From positions 93,582 through 157,581 of the forward strand of contig DAOUKR010000018.1 in NCBI GenBank assembly GCA_034421095.1: a stretch of DNA of 64,000 bases. The letters are read 5' to 3'. The notes under the pieces are model-generated. The model was not told the DNA's origin and did not search any database. It was given only the letters and a program-made list of their open reading frames with translations. Position 1 is the stretch's first letter. Every line of letters starts with the position of its first letter. The DNA comes from JAGWBG01 sp034421095 (GTDB lineage: Bacteria; Chloroflexota; Dehalococcoidia; Lucifugimonadales; JAGWBF01). Position numbers and translations under genes: made by a program. Below are positions 42,208 through 50,976 of the stretch, in pieces.

Positions 42208-42258
42208 GCAGGGCAATGACGGAAAACTCATAGTGTGTTATATTGAACATCGCCAAGT

Positions 42259-43479
42259 TTATTGAAGGTCGAGTTTAGACGGCAGGCTCACAGGCCCGTG
42301 CTCTCTGGAGGGCAGCAGGACCGTCACATAGCCCAAGGCCGTCATCCGCTCCCGCTGGTCCTCGGCCCACACGTCCATCTCCACAACGTGCTCGCCCTCC
42401 TGCACACGTTTCCCGCTGACCCTCCCCTTGACCCACACAGTATCGCCGTGGTAGCCGAATCGTCGTATCTGGCAGTCCAGGGTATACAGCCACCCCTCGT
42501 CACCCATCCAGTTGGTAATTCCGTGAGCCAGCCAAGCGATGCGCTGAGCGCCATAATCGTAGGCCATGGGATTGCCCGTCTTCCTGGCAAAGTCATCATC
42601 CCAGTGGACGGCCTCGATGAGGTCGGGAATACCGGAGGAGTTGGGTATGTATGCCCGGGGATGTTTCTCCCTCCATTGATATGCCAAACGGTGGGCGCCG
42701 TGGAACTGCATGGCTATACCATACCCCATGTTCCAGTTCATTATGTCGGTCGCCGTAAGGGGACCTTTGACGACCGGAATAATCTCATCGCCTACGGCCA
42801 CGTCCTCCCAGTACCTTGGGGTATCGCCCCGCCTCTCCTCTCTCTGGTAGTCGGCGTCTACCCGGCTGATGTCCTCGGCAGAGTAGGTCTGGCGGGCGAT
42901 GTCGGCGTACTTCTTCCGCTCTCCCCACCTCTGTTGACGGCCTCCCCGTATGGTCTTCTGGTCGGACACGACAACCTTGTCGCCGTGCTGGTTCCAATAT
43001 TCCGTCCGAATGACCTCGATGATGATGCGCCCGGCGAACTCGCTGCGCTTCTCGATGTAATCGGACCTGAAGCGTCGGGCTGTGAGCCTATCGCCGGAGT
43101 ATATGGGCTGCAGGAATTGAATAGCATCACCCGAATACCAGCTATGGATGCCGCTGAGGGGGTCCCTGGCCATTTCCCGCTCCTCCCGGGTGCGCTCCCT
43201 CCCGGGGCCTATACCCATGGTGCGGTAGAACACCGGTGGGGCCATGACCTTGCCCCAGCGGGTCTTGCCGACATACTCTGGGTCGCAATAGATGGGGTTG
43301 TCATCTCCCATGCCGTGAGCGAAATGCCGGATGCCGTCTGCCGACGCCTCTTCGTTGTAGGGGGCGTGGACCGGCAGTTCCGCTCCGATGCGGCTGCGAG
43401 CCAGAGCCAGCAACTCATCGGTGATTACTCGCTCCTCCTGGTGCTCAAATACTTCTTCCTCGGCGGGCTGTTGGGCCAT
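42259..43479 (-). CDS. FAS1-like/MaoC double hot-dog dehydratase
   Basis: 406-residue protein with two hot-dog domains. Residues 25-180 match the FAS1-like (N-terminal) dehydratase domain (NEEASADGIRHFAHGMGDDNPIYCDPEYVG), residues 235-400 a MaoC-like domain (YWEDVAVGDEIIPVVKGPLTATDI). It likely hydrates or dehydrates a CoA-linked beta-hydroxy acid. GGGAGG lies 8 bases before the ATG chosen; the frame to 43509 is less likely. It stands between the CoA-transferase cluster and the RdhA-like gene, supporting a shared acyl-CoA pathway. Confidence 0.85.
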   Translation of the reverse strand: MAQQPAEEEVFEHQEERVITDELLALARSRIGAELPVHAPYNEEASADGIRHFAHGMGDDNPIYCDPEYVGKTRWGKVMAPPVFYRTMGIGPGRERTREEREMARDPLSGIHSWYSGDAIQFLQPIYSGDRLTARRFRSDYIEKRSEFAGRIIIEVIRTEYWNQHGDKVVVSDQKTIRGGRQQRWGERKKYADIARQTYSAEDISRVDADYQREERRGDTPRYWEDVAVGDEIIPVVKGPLTATDIMNWNMGYGIAMQFHGAHRLAYQWREKHPRAYIPNSSGIPDLIEAVHWDDDFARKTGNPMAYDYGAQRIAWLAHGITNWMGDEGWLYTLDCQIRRFGYHGDTVWVKGRVSGKRVQEGEHVVEMDVWAEDQRERMTALGYVTVLLPSREHGPVSLPSKLDLQ

Positions 43480-43591
43480 CAGGGAGACCTCCCGTGTCTC
43501 ACTACTCAAACGGGATTATAGCTGCTCTCCCCGGCCGGTTCAACTCTCCCATGGGAGGTCAAATGGCCTTTCGATTTTCAAGAATTCACGC

Positions 43592-43661
43592 GTCATTCCC
43601 ACCTGTCCCGTCATTCCCGTGAAGACGGGAATCCAGACTCCCGCTTTCGCGGGAGTGACGA
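43592..43661. repeat. Dispersed repeat, family A (with extra half unit)
   Basis: GTCATTCCCACCTGTCCC precedes a full copy (TCATTCCCGTGAAGACGGGA ... CTCCCGCTTTCGCGGGAGTG). Lies upstream of the RdhA-like gene. Confidence 0.8.
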
Positions 43662-43704
43662 AAATTACCCGCAATATAGAAGAATCGAAAGACCCTGTGA
43701 GAGG

Positions 43705-43733
43705 TTGACAGTTATCAGAATAGGGGGTACGCT
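43705..43733 (+). promoter_or_regulatory. Candidate promoter of the RdhA-like gene
   Basis: TTGACA (43705-43710) and TACGCT (43728-43733), 17-bp spacing; perfect -35, poor -10. Confidence 0.4.
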
Positions 43734-43778
43734 ACACACCATGTAGCAGACATCATCCGGTTAGCTGTAGGAGGACGA

Positions 43779-45077
43779 ATGGCGACAAAGAAGATCGGCC
43801 ACTATGTAACTCGCCCGGGAAAGAAACTGGGAGACCCACCGATAACGTTCCCCGTAGCAGAAGACCTGGAGACGGTTCCCGGTATTCCTGTCCGTGAAGA
43901 GGACTTGAACTTCTTCAGCAGGGAGGACCCGCTGGAGAACATGTCCATAACGGAGAGCGCCTCCTTTGCCCGTTTCCGGGAGATTCGTGAGAGCTACTCC
44001 GAAGAGGCGAAGAAGCACTACCAGGACCATCGGGATGCCATGGAGCCGATCACCGAATATATCAAGGCATCCGGGGACCTCCCGGCCACCGGGACCCCGA
44101 CCGGCGAAGACGTGACCGAGGTCATACGCCGGAAGGCCAAGGAACTGGGCTTTGCCGAGGTGGGCTTTACCAGGTACGACCATCGCTACAACTACGCCAG
44201 CGGGAAGAAGATGGTGAAGTACGACCTGCCCCACGCTATATGCCTGGCCCTGGAGCAGGATTACTGGAAGACTCAAACCACCCCCAGCATACACTCGGAG
44301 GAGACCCACAACGGCTCCTACGAGCGCCAGGGTCCCCTGACCAGGGAGCTGGTGGACTTCATTCGAGACCTGGGGTATCGCTGCCAGGTATCAGGGCCTT
44401 CCTTGAGCCACGGCCCCTCAATACCCATGTTTGTGGCGGCCGGCCTGGGCCAGCTTGGAGCCAACGGGCAACTCCTGTCCCCCCATTTCGGCTCGTGGGC
44501 ACGCTTGCACCTGATTCTCACCGACGCCAAGGTAACCTACGACAAGCCGGTGGACTACGGCATCCATGCCTTCTGCCAGATATGCCAGGTCTGCATAAAC
44601 CGATGTCCGGGCCGCGCCCTTATGCGCGAGAAGGTCTGGTACAGAGGCGTGGAGAAGAACAAGCTGATATTCAAGCGCTGCCAGCCGATAGTGGCCCGTT
44701 ACCTCAGTTGCGGCGTATGCATGAAGGTCTGCCCCATTGGAGCCTACGGTATGAAGCCGGTAATGGAGCACTACGTCGAGACCGGAGAGATTCTGGGCAA
44801 GGGCACCCACAACCTGGAAGGCTATACCCTGGGCGACAAGGGCTACTTCGGCCCCGGCGAGCTACCCCACTTCGACGCTCAAACCTTCAAGATGCCTTCC
44901 GGCAGGGCCGAAGACTGGATGCTCCTTGAGTTCCGGGACAAGCTGATGGAAACCAAGGACGACGTGACCATAGACAAGGACAAGCTCTGGGAGGAGTTTA
45001 GAGACCAGGTGGAGACATCCATATCGCAACGCGGGGTTTCCGACATGGCGATGGATGTCCGGGTCATGGAAGAGTAG
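43779..45077 (+). CDS. Reductive dehalogenase-like 2x[4Fe-4S] protein without Tat signal
   Basis: 432-residue protein related to the RdhA/QueG group of cobamide and Fe-S reductases. The block AAGLGQLGANGQLLSPHFGSWARL (220-243) matches the cobamide-binding core, and there are two ferredoxin motifs: CxxCxxCxxxCP at 266-277 and CGVCMKVCP at 311-319. No twin-arginine signal, no membrane helix and no rdhB partner is present, so it should be cytoplasmic and is not a standard respiratory dehalogenase. AGGAGG at 5 bases fixes the start. A strong terminator follows, so it is monocistronic. Reduction of a halogenated or phenolic substrate is possible, not shown. Confidence 0.8.
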   Translation: MATKKIGHYVTRPGKKLGDPPITFPVAEDLETVPGIPVREEDLNFFSREDPLENMSITESASFARFREIRESYSEEAKKHYQDHRDAMEPITEYIKASGDLPATGTPTGEDVTEVIRRKAKELGFAEVGFTRYDHRYNYASGKKMVKYDLPHAICLALEQDYWKTQTTPSIHSEETHNGSYERQGPLTRELVDFIRDLGYRCQVSGPSLSHGPSIPMFVAAGLGQLGANGQLLSPHFGSWARLHLILTDAKVTYDKPVDYGIHAFCQICQVCINRCPGRALMREKVWYRGVEKNKLIFKRCQPIVARYLSCGVCMKVCPIGAYGMKPVMEHYVETGEILGKGTHNLEGYTLGDKGYFGPGELPHFDAQTFKMPSGRAEDWMLLEFRDKLMETKDDVTIDKDKLWEEFRDQVETSISQRGVSDMAMDVRVMEE

Positions 45078-45107
45078 AGAACCGATTCAAGTCGTTTGGT
45101 AGGCAAC

Positions 45108-45151
45108 ATTCAGGCCGTCCCAATGCTATAGGGACGGCCTGAATCTTTGTT
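45108..45151 (+). terminator. Intrinsic terminator after the RdhA-like gene
   Basis: A perfect 14-bp stem (45108-45121 with 45131-45144) and 9-base loop, followed by CTTTGTT. The best terminator seen in the window. Confidence 0.85.
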
Positions 45152-45193
45152 ATCCAGCTACGGGGCGCGACGACACCAGACGTCGTCTAGTTG

Positions 45194-46219
45194 CTACAAC
45201 TCTACCCGGTAAACGCGAGCGGCCGTGTCATGGAACATGGCGGCCCTCTCGGTGGCGGAGTAGTCCTTGGACAGCCGCTTGAAGGCGTTGTACATCACGT
45301 TGTAGGAGTATGACACCTTGTCAACAGGGAAGTTGCTCTCGAACATGCACCGGTTGGGGCCGAACTGCTCGATGCAGTAGTTCATCAGGGGAGCCATAGA
45401 CTCTGCCAACTCCTCGGACCCGATTGGCTCATTCCGGGTGTGCCAGTCGAAACCGGTCCGGGGCATTCCGATGCCGCCCAGCTTCATGTTGACGTTGGGA
45501 CACTCTGCCACAGCCGCAATGCCATTTCGCCAGATAGCCAGCACCTCATCGTCCCGGTTGCCGTAAGGCCCGACCCGCAGCAGGCCGCCTATGTGGTTCA
45601 GGATGATGGTCAGGTCGGGCACGGCCCTGGCGAAAGCCGCCAACTCCGGTAGCTGGGGAAAGAACATCCAACCCTCCAGGGAAAACCCCATACGCGCCAG
45701 CACTCTTGCCCCTGCTCGAAAGCTGTCACTGGCGAGAATCCCTTCCGTGTTGTGGGCTGCGGTGTTTTCTATCTCCGGGTGGGGGTCCCAGGTGACGGAG
45801 TGCCGGATACCCCGGAACCTGTTGGGGCTGGCTGCCTGCAACGCCTCCAGCACCGGCTCAACTCCCTCTCCCAGACTCAGGTTGGCGTTGCCCACGATGG
45901 CCGCGGCGGCCCGGCCGGGGCCGTAGACGCCGCTTGCGCTGGCGGCGGCAAGACCCTGGACGAACTCGACCTCACCAACGGGTCTCATCTCTTCCGGCCC
46001 GTCGGCGCGGTACATCGCCCTCGCTTCAACGAACACCGTGGAGCGTACGTTGTGGCCGCTGTTGATGTCGTCAGCCAGCTCGTGGAGGAGATACCGTTGG
46101 TATGGGATGCGCTCGTACCGAAAGTCCCAGAAGTGGTGGTGAGGGTCGCAAATGGGAAGATCCGGCTCCAGAGTGGGTTCCTGGGTTAAAGCAAGCCAGT
46201 CAGGGCCTCCAAATGGCAT
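45194..46219 (-). CDS. Amidohydrolase-2 family metal hydrolase
   Basis: 341-residue TIM-barrel hydrolase of the amidohydrolase-2 (ACMSD/LigI-like) family. CDPHHHFWD near residue 25 is the HxH metal motif; MFESNFPVDK near the end holds the conserved Asp. Such enzymes hydrolyse lactones or decarboxylate ring-fission products. Start at MPFGGPDW; the frame continues to 46390 only by running through a tRNA gene, so that is artefactual. No clear ribosome site except GGGGG. Near the CoA-transferase island, it could feed it with organic acids. Confidence 0.85.
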   Translation of the reverse strand: MPFGGPDWLALTQEPTLEPDLPICDPHHHFWDFRYERIPYQRYLLHELADDINSGHNVRSTVFVEARAMYRADGPEEMRPVGEVEFVQGLAAASASGVYGPGRAAAAIVGNANLSLGEGVEPVLEALQAASPNRFRGIRHSVTWDPHPEIENTAAHNTEGILASDSFRAGARVLARMGFSLEGWMFFPQLPELAAFARAVPDLTIILNHIGGLLRVGPYGNRDDEVLAIWRNGIAAVAECPNVNMKLGGIGMPRTGFDWHTRNEPIGSEELAESMAPLMNYCIEQFGPNRCMFESNFPVDKVSYSYNVMYNAFKRLSKDYSATERAAMFHDTAARVYRVEL

Positions 46220-46265
46220 AATAACACCCCCATCGGGATATGATGAGTATTTCAGTTGCGGAAAG

Positions 46266-46341
46266 TGGCGCGCCCGGCAGGACTCGAACCCGCAACCACT
46301 GGGTCCGAAGCCCAGTGCTCTATCCATTGAGCTACAGGCGC
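46266..46341 (-). tRNA. tRNA-Arg (TCG)
   Basis: Minus strand: acceptor GCGCCTG/CGGGCGC, D-arm GCTCAATGGATAGAGC, anticodon stem CTGGG with loop CTTCGGA (TCG), T-loop GGTTCGAGTCC, discriminator G, encoded CCA. Confidence 0.96.
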
Positions 46342-46417
46342 AGTACGCATCTTGAACATCAAGCCTTGGCATCCCATGGACCGGAAGCACCCGGCTGTTG
46401 TCCGTCCATGGCGAAGG

Positions 46418-46495
46418 TGGGGTGAGCGGTGGGATTCGAACCCACGATCTCCTGAGCCACAGTCAGGCGCCTTAGGCCCCTTGGCTACGCTCACC
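46418..46495 (-). tRNA. tRNA-His (GTG)
   Basis: Minus strand: acceptor GTGAGCG/CGCTCAC with an encoded extra G at -1 opposite C73, the histidine identity pair; anticodon stem CCTGA with loop CTGTGGC (GTG); T-loop GGTTCGAATCC; encoded CCA. Followed 76 bp later by tRNA-Arg. Confidence 0.96.
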
Positions 46496-46558
46496 ACAAT
46501 AGTATCCGACTGTGTCCCATATAGAAGTCTAAGGGAAACCACCCTCTATAGTCAACAG

Positions 46559-48070
46559 CTACCTATTTTCGGCAAGCTCCAAAGCCAGGTTTACCAGCGT
46601 CCGAGTGGGCACTCCCGTCCCGCCTTTCGACAGGTATCCCTTCTCTGCGCTGCTGAAGTAGGTCCCTGCAATGTCCATGTGCGCCCAGGGGGTGTCTTCG
46701 GCGAACTCGGCCAGGAACTTGGCTGCCGTGATGGATCCTGCGGGCCGGCCTCCCGTATTCTTGATGTCGGCTACATTGCTCTTTATCAAGTCCTTGTAGT
46801 CATCGTACATGGGCATCTGCCATATCCTCTCGCCGGCAGACTCGCCCGCCCTAATTAGCTGGTCCACCAACTGCTGGTTGTTGCCCATCACGCCGCTGCA
46901 GGCGTTGCCCAGGGCCACCACCACAGCCCCCGTCAGCGTAGCTATGTCCACCAGCCTGGTTACTCCGGCCTCCCGTGCATAGTGCATGGCATCAGCCAGC
47001 ACAAGCCTTCCCTCGGCATCGGTGTTTATCACTTCGATGGTCTTCCCGCTCATGCTGCGGACTATATCCCCCGGACGTTGTGCCGAGCCTCCGGGCATAT
47101 TCTCAGTGGCGGCGACCATGCCGGTGACGTTAATCCTGGGTTTGAGCCGGCCAATGGCCTTCATAGCGCCAATGACCGAGGCTCCGCCGGCCATGTCTCC
47201 CTTCATATCCTCCATGCCTCCGGCCGGCTTCAGGGAGATTCCCCCCGTGTCGAAGGTGATGCCCTTGCCGATGAAGCCAATGTTGTTTGAAGGGTTGCCG
47301 GGGTCGCCATGATGCTCAAGTATGATGAGCTTGGGGGGCTGGTCGCTTCCCTTGGCCACACCCAGAAGCGCTCCCATGCCCAACTCCTCCATGTGCTGGC
47401 GGTCCAAGACCCTTATGGTAAGTCCCTCCTCCTCGGCCACCCGGCTGGCTATCTCCGCCATTTTGGTGGGGGTCATTATGTTGGCAGGCTCGTTGACCAT
47501 GTCCCGGGCGATGATAGCTACCTCGGCCATGAGGCGCCCAAGCTCCAAGCCTTTCTCCAAGTCGCCCAGCTTGGCGGAGTCCTGCTCCACCACTAGCAAC
47601 TCTTTGAGGGTGCCTCCGTCGTCCTCCCCACCCTTCAGGTAGTTCTTGAAGCTGTAGAGGCCCAGTATCCCGCCCTCGGCTATGGACTGGCCGACAGACC
47701 TGGCATCCAGCCCGGCTATTCCGGCACCGTGGGCAATGGTGGCAACCTGCTCCAGACCCCTTCTGCCAAGATAGCGGCAGGAGCTTGCCGTTACCTCGCG
47801 GACTGTCTCCTGGGTGAAGTTTTCCTGCTTGCCCAACCCGGCCACCAGCACCCGCGACGGGCCAATCTTTCCAAAGGTGTGAACAAGGGTATTCTCACCC
47901 TTCTTGCCCTTTATCTCACCCTCTTCGATGAGCTGGCTGATAGCACCGTCAAGGGCACGGTCCACCGCTCCGGTAGCGCCGCCGGGCTGCGCCACCCCCT
48001 CGAACAGGTTGACTATCAAGGCCGGCACCTTTATTTGAGTCACGTCGTCCTGTACTACCTTTATCTCCAT
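46559..48070 (-). CDS. pepA: Cytosol (leucyl) aminopeptidase
   Basis: 503-residue M17 leucyl aminopeptidase that removes N-terminal residues from peptides with two metal ions. The C-terminal catalytic domain has GKGITFDTGGISLKP (Lys and Asp ligands), KGDMAGG and the signature NTDAEGRL (349-356). The N-terminal macro-like domain is complete. AAGGAGG lies 5 bases before the ATG. The leader region is full of GTCATTCC repeats. Confidence 0.96.
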   Translation of the reverse strand: MEIKVVQDDVTQIKVPALIVNLFEGVAQPGGATGAVDRALDGAISQLIEEGEIKGKKGENTLVHTFGKIGPSRVLVAGLGKQENFTQETVREVTASSCRYLGRRGLEQVATIAHGAGIAGLDARSVGQSIAEGGILGLYSFKNYLKGGEDDGGTLKELLVVEQDSAKLGDLEKGLELGRLMAEVAIIARDMVNEPANIMTPTKMAEIASRVAEEEGLTIRVLDRQHMEELGMGALLGVAKGSDQPPKLIILEHHGDPGNPSNNIGFIGKGITFDTGGISLKPAGGMEDMKGDMAGGASVIGAMKAIGRLKPRINVTGMVAATENMPGGSAQRPGDIVRSMSGKTIEVINTDAEGRLVLADAMHYAREAGVTRLVDIATLTGAVVVALGNACSGVMGNNQQLVDQLIRAGESAGERIWQMPMYDDYKDLIKSNVADIKNTGGRPAGSITAAKFLAEFAEDTPWAHMDIAGTYFSSAEKGYLSKGGTGVPTRTLVNLALELAENR

Positions 48071-48142
48071 GATACCTCCTTAACTCCGCTCTCTGAGCTT
48101 TTTTATTTATCAACGTTACCGGAATACAACCCCTCGCCGTCC

Positions 48143-48240
48143 GTCATTCCGACCCCAACACATGTCATTCCCGCCCCAATTCATGTCATTCCCGCCCCAA
48201 TTCATGTCATTCCGAGGAGCGGAGCGACGAGGAATCTAAA
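48143..48240. repeat. GTCATTCC tandem and dispersed repeats
   Basis: Two exact tandem 21-bp copies of CATGTCATTCCCGCCCCAATT (48161-48202) flanked by partial copies, ending in TCATTCCGAGGAGCGGAGCG, the end of a family B-type unit that overlaps the 3' end of the kinase gene. Confidence 0.8.
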
Positions 48241-48896
48241 AAGCCTCGCGACCGAGACGACAACGCAGACATACAGCGTCTTATCTCTTGCACTACCCTC
48301 GCAACCGCCGGAGAAATATCGCCCGAAGTGTCAAAGGCAAAATGGTCTCGCCCGATGGGCTGAACGGCAGACCGCATCCTGCGGTACACCCGCCAGTCTG
48401 CGTCGGCGTTGTCCTCCCGGTCCATCCCCCTTGAGCGTCCTTCCAGTCGCCGGTATACGACATCCGGGGGAGCGTCCAGGTACACGAGGATTAGCCCCGC
48501 CCCTCGCCCCTCGGCGATGCGGTACAGACTCTCCCTGTGGCCCTCGACCAGGTTAGTTGCATCCAGCAGAAGGGGCACTTTCTGCCCCAGCAGACCGTCA
48601 ATCAAGGAGTGGCAAGCTCCGAAGAGGCGTCGGTTCTCGGAAGGGGTGTACCGGGGGACAGGAAAGAGAACTTTCCGCATAACGTCGCTTTCCAGCACTA
48701 ACAAAGGCACTTGGCTAACAATTCTGCGACTGAAGTAGGACTTGCCGGTGCCGGGGAGTCCACTGACTATCACCAGGACCGGCCTTTCTGCCGGCATCGG
48801 CATCTCCGGGAGACTGGCTCTGAGCCTCTCCACTTCCCTATCTGCCGACGAGAGAGGCTTGCCCTGCTCGTATGTGTTGCTGCGTGTTCTCAGCAT
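48207..48896 (-). CDS. AAA-type P-loop kinase (predicted kinase)
   Basis: 229-residue ATP-binding protein. P-loop GLPGTGKSYFSRR, then LLLDATNL (Walker B-like) and YLDAPPDVVYRRLEGRSRG, the layout of small predicted kinases related to polynucleotide and shikimate kinases. The start is placed at MLRTRSN with AAAGG at 6 bases; the ATG at 48923 is alternative and lies against a dispersed repeat. The last 13 codons (RGFLDSSSLRSSE) are the translation of a family B repeat, so the original C-terminus may have been replaced. Substrate unknown. Confidence 0.78.
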   Translation of the reverse strand: MLRTRSNTYEQGKPLSSADREVERLRASLPEMPMPAERPVLVIVSGLPGTGKSYFSRRIVSQVPLLVLESDVMRKVLFPVPRYTPSENRRLFGACHSLIDGLLGQKVPLLLDATNLVEGHRESLYRIAEGRGAGLILVYLDAPPDVVYRRLEGRSRGMDREDNADADWRVYRRMRSAVQPIGRDHFAFDTSGDISPAVARVVQEIRRCMSALSSRSRGFLDSSSLRSSE

Positions 48897-48972
48897 AGCC
48901 GACCTTTGCCTAATTGCTGTCATTCCGCCGCCCCTGGACTCCAGCCCTCCACCCTCAGAGGGTATTTGCAAA

Positions 48973-49035
48973 GCCCCTTCTCCCCTTGCGGGAGAAGGCT
49001 GGGGATGAGGGGTATCACCCTTCACCCCAACCCTT
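48973..49035. repeat. Dispersed repeat, family C
   Basis: CCTTCTCCCC-TTGC-GGGAGAAGG hairpin followed by CTGGGGATGAGGGG, as at 18657 and 19796; lies in the gap between degV and the kinase gene. Confidence 0.75.
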
Positions 49036-49094
49036 CCTGCCCGCCGAGGCGGGCCCCACCAGGAAAGAAGGAATCTTGAAAACACACCCCAGGA

Positions 49095-49964
49095 TTATTC
49101 GTCGGCATAGAACGCCAGACCCAGAAGGCCGGGGCCAAGGTGAGCACCCATTACGGGAGTGAATTCGCTGATAAAGATCTCCCTGCAGTTGAACTCAGTT
49201 TCCACCCGATGGTACAGGTTCCTGGCGCTGTCAGCGGCGTGGGCGTGCATGACGTTCACGTGTGCGGGCCTGTCCTCGACCCGGTCTTTCATAACGCTCA
49301 CCAGCCGCTCCACTCCCTTGTCTCGACTCCTGGGCTTGTCCAGCACTCTGGCCTCTCCCAGCTTGAGCTCCGTCAGAGGTCTTATGCCCAGAAGCGCCCC
49401 TGCCCAGGCAGCCATCCTGGGTACTCTGCCACTCCTTCGAAGATAGTGAAGGGTATCCAGGAGGGCCAGCAGATTCACACGGGGTATAAGCTCCTCTACC
49501 TTGCCGACCACCTCTTCCAGGTCTGCCCCGCACTGTGCTGCTTTCGCTGCCTCCAGAGCGATGAGGCCCTCCGCACCCGCCGCCGCCCTGCTGTCAATTA
49601 CGTTTATGCGACAGCCGGGCATTTCCTCTTCGGCCATACGGGTGGCTATAGTAGCAGACTGGCAAGTGGAGCTAAAGTTGGCGGAAAGGACAATGCACAC
49701 CACGCCATCTGCGACGGTGAAGGCGGACTTGAAAACATCGAGAAAACTCACCGGCTTGGGAGAGGAGGTGGTAGGTATCTCATGGTCCTTGTTGAGGTAA
49801 TGCTGGTAGAAATCGGCGGGATTGATGTCTATCCCATCCCTGAAAGACCGGTCCTGGATTATCAACTCATGGGGGACGACGTATATGTCCCACTTGTCCA
49901 GCAGTTCTCGCGGCAGACAACTGCTGCTGTCCACCACGACAGCTACCTTGCGTTTGTGAACCAA
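49095..49964 (-). CDS. DegV family fatty-acid-binding protein
   Basis: 289-residue DegV (FakB-like) protein that binds a long-chain fatty acid and, in Firmicutes, presents it to FakA kinase. VAVVVDSSSCLPRELLDKWDIYVVPHELIIQDRSFRDGIDI starts the fold; TTSSPKP and the DTLHYLRRSGRV motif bind the acyl carboxylate. Start is a TTG with GGGAGG 10 bases upstream; no better codon is available. It overlaps the end of the HAAS gene by 22 bp. No FakA kinase is in the window. Confidence 0.92.
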   Translation of the reverse strand: MVHKRKVAVVVDSSSCLPRELLDKWDIYVVPHELIIQDRSFRDGIDINPADFYQHYLNKDHEIPTTSSPKPVSFLDVFKSAFTVADGVVCIVLSANFSSTCQSATIATRMAEEEMPGCRINVIDSRAAAGAEGLIALEAAKAAQCGADLEEVVGKVEELIPRVNLLALLDTLHYLRRSGRVPRMAAWAGALLGIRPLTELKLGEARVLDKPRSRDKGVERLVSVMKDRVEDRPAHVNVMHAHAADSARNLYHRVETEFNCREIFISEFTPVMGAHLGPGLLGLAFYADE

Positions 49965-50950
49965 TGGGTTACAACCTCCCCTCCCACTCCGATGGAGAGA
50001 TGGGAGTGCTCATTTCTCTCCAACCTTGATTGCAAGATAGCAGGACTGAGGAGGAAGGCCACGGAAGCCAGGGTGATAAGAATCATGGAAAGGATGCCAA
50101 TGCTCATGGGAACGGCCACCACGGTGAACACCACCAGTAAAGCTGTGGATACGGTCAGCAACCCAATCTTGAGCAACCTGTGACCCAATTTCAGAAAGAC
50201 CCCGGTGGTAACTGCCAGGGCCAGGAATACCAGGGCCCTGTCCGCATCGGCCTCACGTACCTGGGGCGTGTTGGCCGCCCAGAAGCCGCCCTGCCAATTG
50301 GGGAACAGTATCCATGCGGTGAGGAAAGGGAAAGGCAGAGCGGTGAGGGAGGCCAGCAGCCAATCCTGACGCACTACCCTGATAACCAGGTTGCCCATTA
50401 TCCAAAGGGAGAAGGGTATGTAAGCTATGATGAGCATATATATAGGCAGGCTGAAGGGCAAAGCTCCCGTGGTGAAGAACTGCCATGCTCCATAGCCCAG
50501 GGTCATAAGGGCCATTAACCATGAAAGGACCGGGGCCGCCATGGAATATCCCAACCAGGTGTAAGTCCACTTGGGCCTTCCCGCCTTCCAGCCCCGGAGG
50601 GTGACGAAAATAACGGCGATTAGCAATATGCCCACGAGGAAGAACTTGGTCCAGAGATGAAGGGCGAACAGGGACGCCAGGAGGAGATGGGGCAGAGCCG
50701 CCAGTAGTATGTCCCGCCAGGAGCCTCTGCTGTGGACCGAATACATGTCGCCGGCTATTGCGTCGGGATGTCCCAGCTCACGCATCGCCTGAGACCGGGC
50801 CTCCTCATAGGTGAGGCCCTCCTCCACCAGCTCTTCCGTCTTCTCTTCCAGGTGACTCTGAAGCTCTAGGACAATCTCCCTATTGGTATTGGGGTCAAGC
50901 CGGAGCTTCCTTGTCAGAGCATGGAGGTAGCTCTGAAGCTCTCCATCCAC
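49943..50950 (-). CDS. HAAS-domain membrane protein (PadR partner)
   Basis: 335-residue protein. The first 75 residues (LHALTRKLRLDPNTNREIVLELQSHLEEKTEELVEEGLTYEEARSQAMRELGHPD) are the HAAS/DUF1700-like signalling domain, followed by about eight membrane helices. The start is a GTG with GAGGAGG at 7 bases, 26 bp after the padR stop. Known pattern: PadR regulators are encoded next to HAAS proteins that sense or transmit envelope signals. It overlaps the DegV gene, so the three are co-transcribed. Confidence 0.87.
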   Translation of the reverse strand: MDGELQSYLHALTRKLRLDPNTNREIVLELQSHLEEKTEELVEEGLTYEEARSQAMRELGHPDAIAGDMYSVHSRGSWRDILLAALPHLLLASLFALHLWTKFFLVGILLIAVIFVTLRGWKAGRPKWTYTWLGYSMAAPVLSWLMALMTLGYGAWQFFTTGALPFSLPIYMLIIAYIPFSLWIMGNLVIRVVRQDWLLASLTALPFPFLTAWILFPNWQGGFWAANTPQVREADADRALVFLALAVTTGVFLKLGHRLLKIGLLTVSTALLVVFTVVAVPMSIGILSMILITLASVAFLLSPAILQSRLERNEHSHLSIGVGGEVVTHWFTNAR

Positions 50951-50976
50951 TTGGGACCTCCTCAGGGAGGGTACGT

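Noticed and set aside
42262..43521. 419-residue plus-strand open frame
   Set aside because: It is the exact antisense of the FAS1-like/MaoC dehydratase, has low-complexity wording and no ribosome site; the minus-strand protein has clear motifs.
46220..46390. N-terminal extension of the amidohydrolase
   Set aside because: The frame runs through tRNA-Arg; homology of the protein begins after the tRNA.
48143..48240. Tandem 21-bp repeats considered as a CRISPR array
   Set aside because: Units are directly adjacent, with no spacers, only two exact copies and no cas genes.
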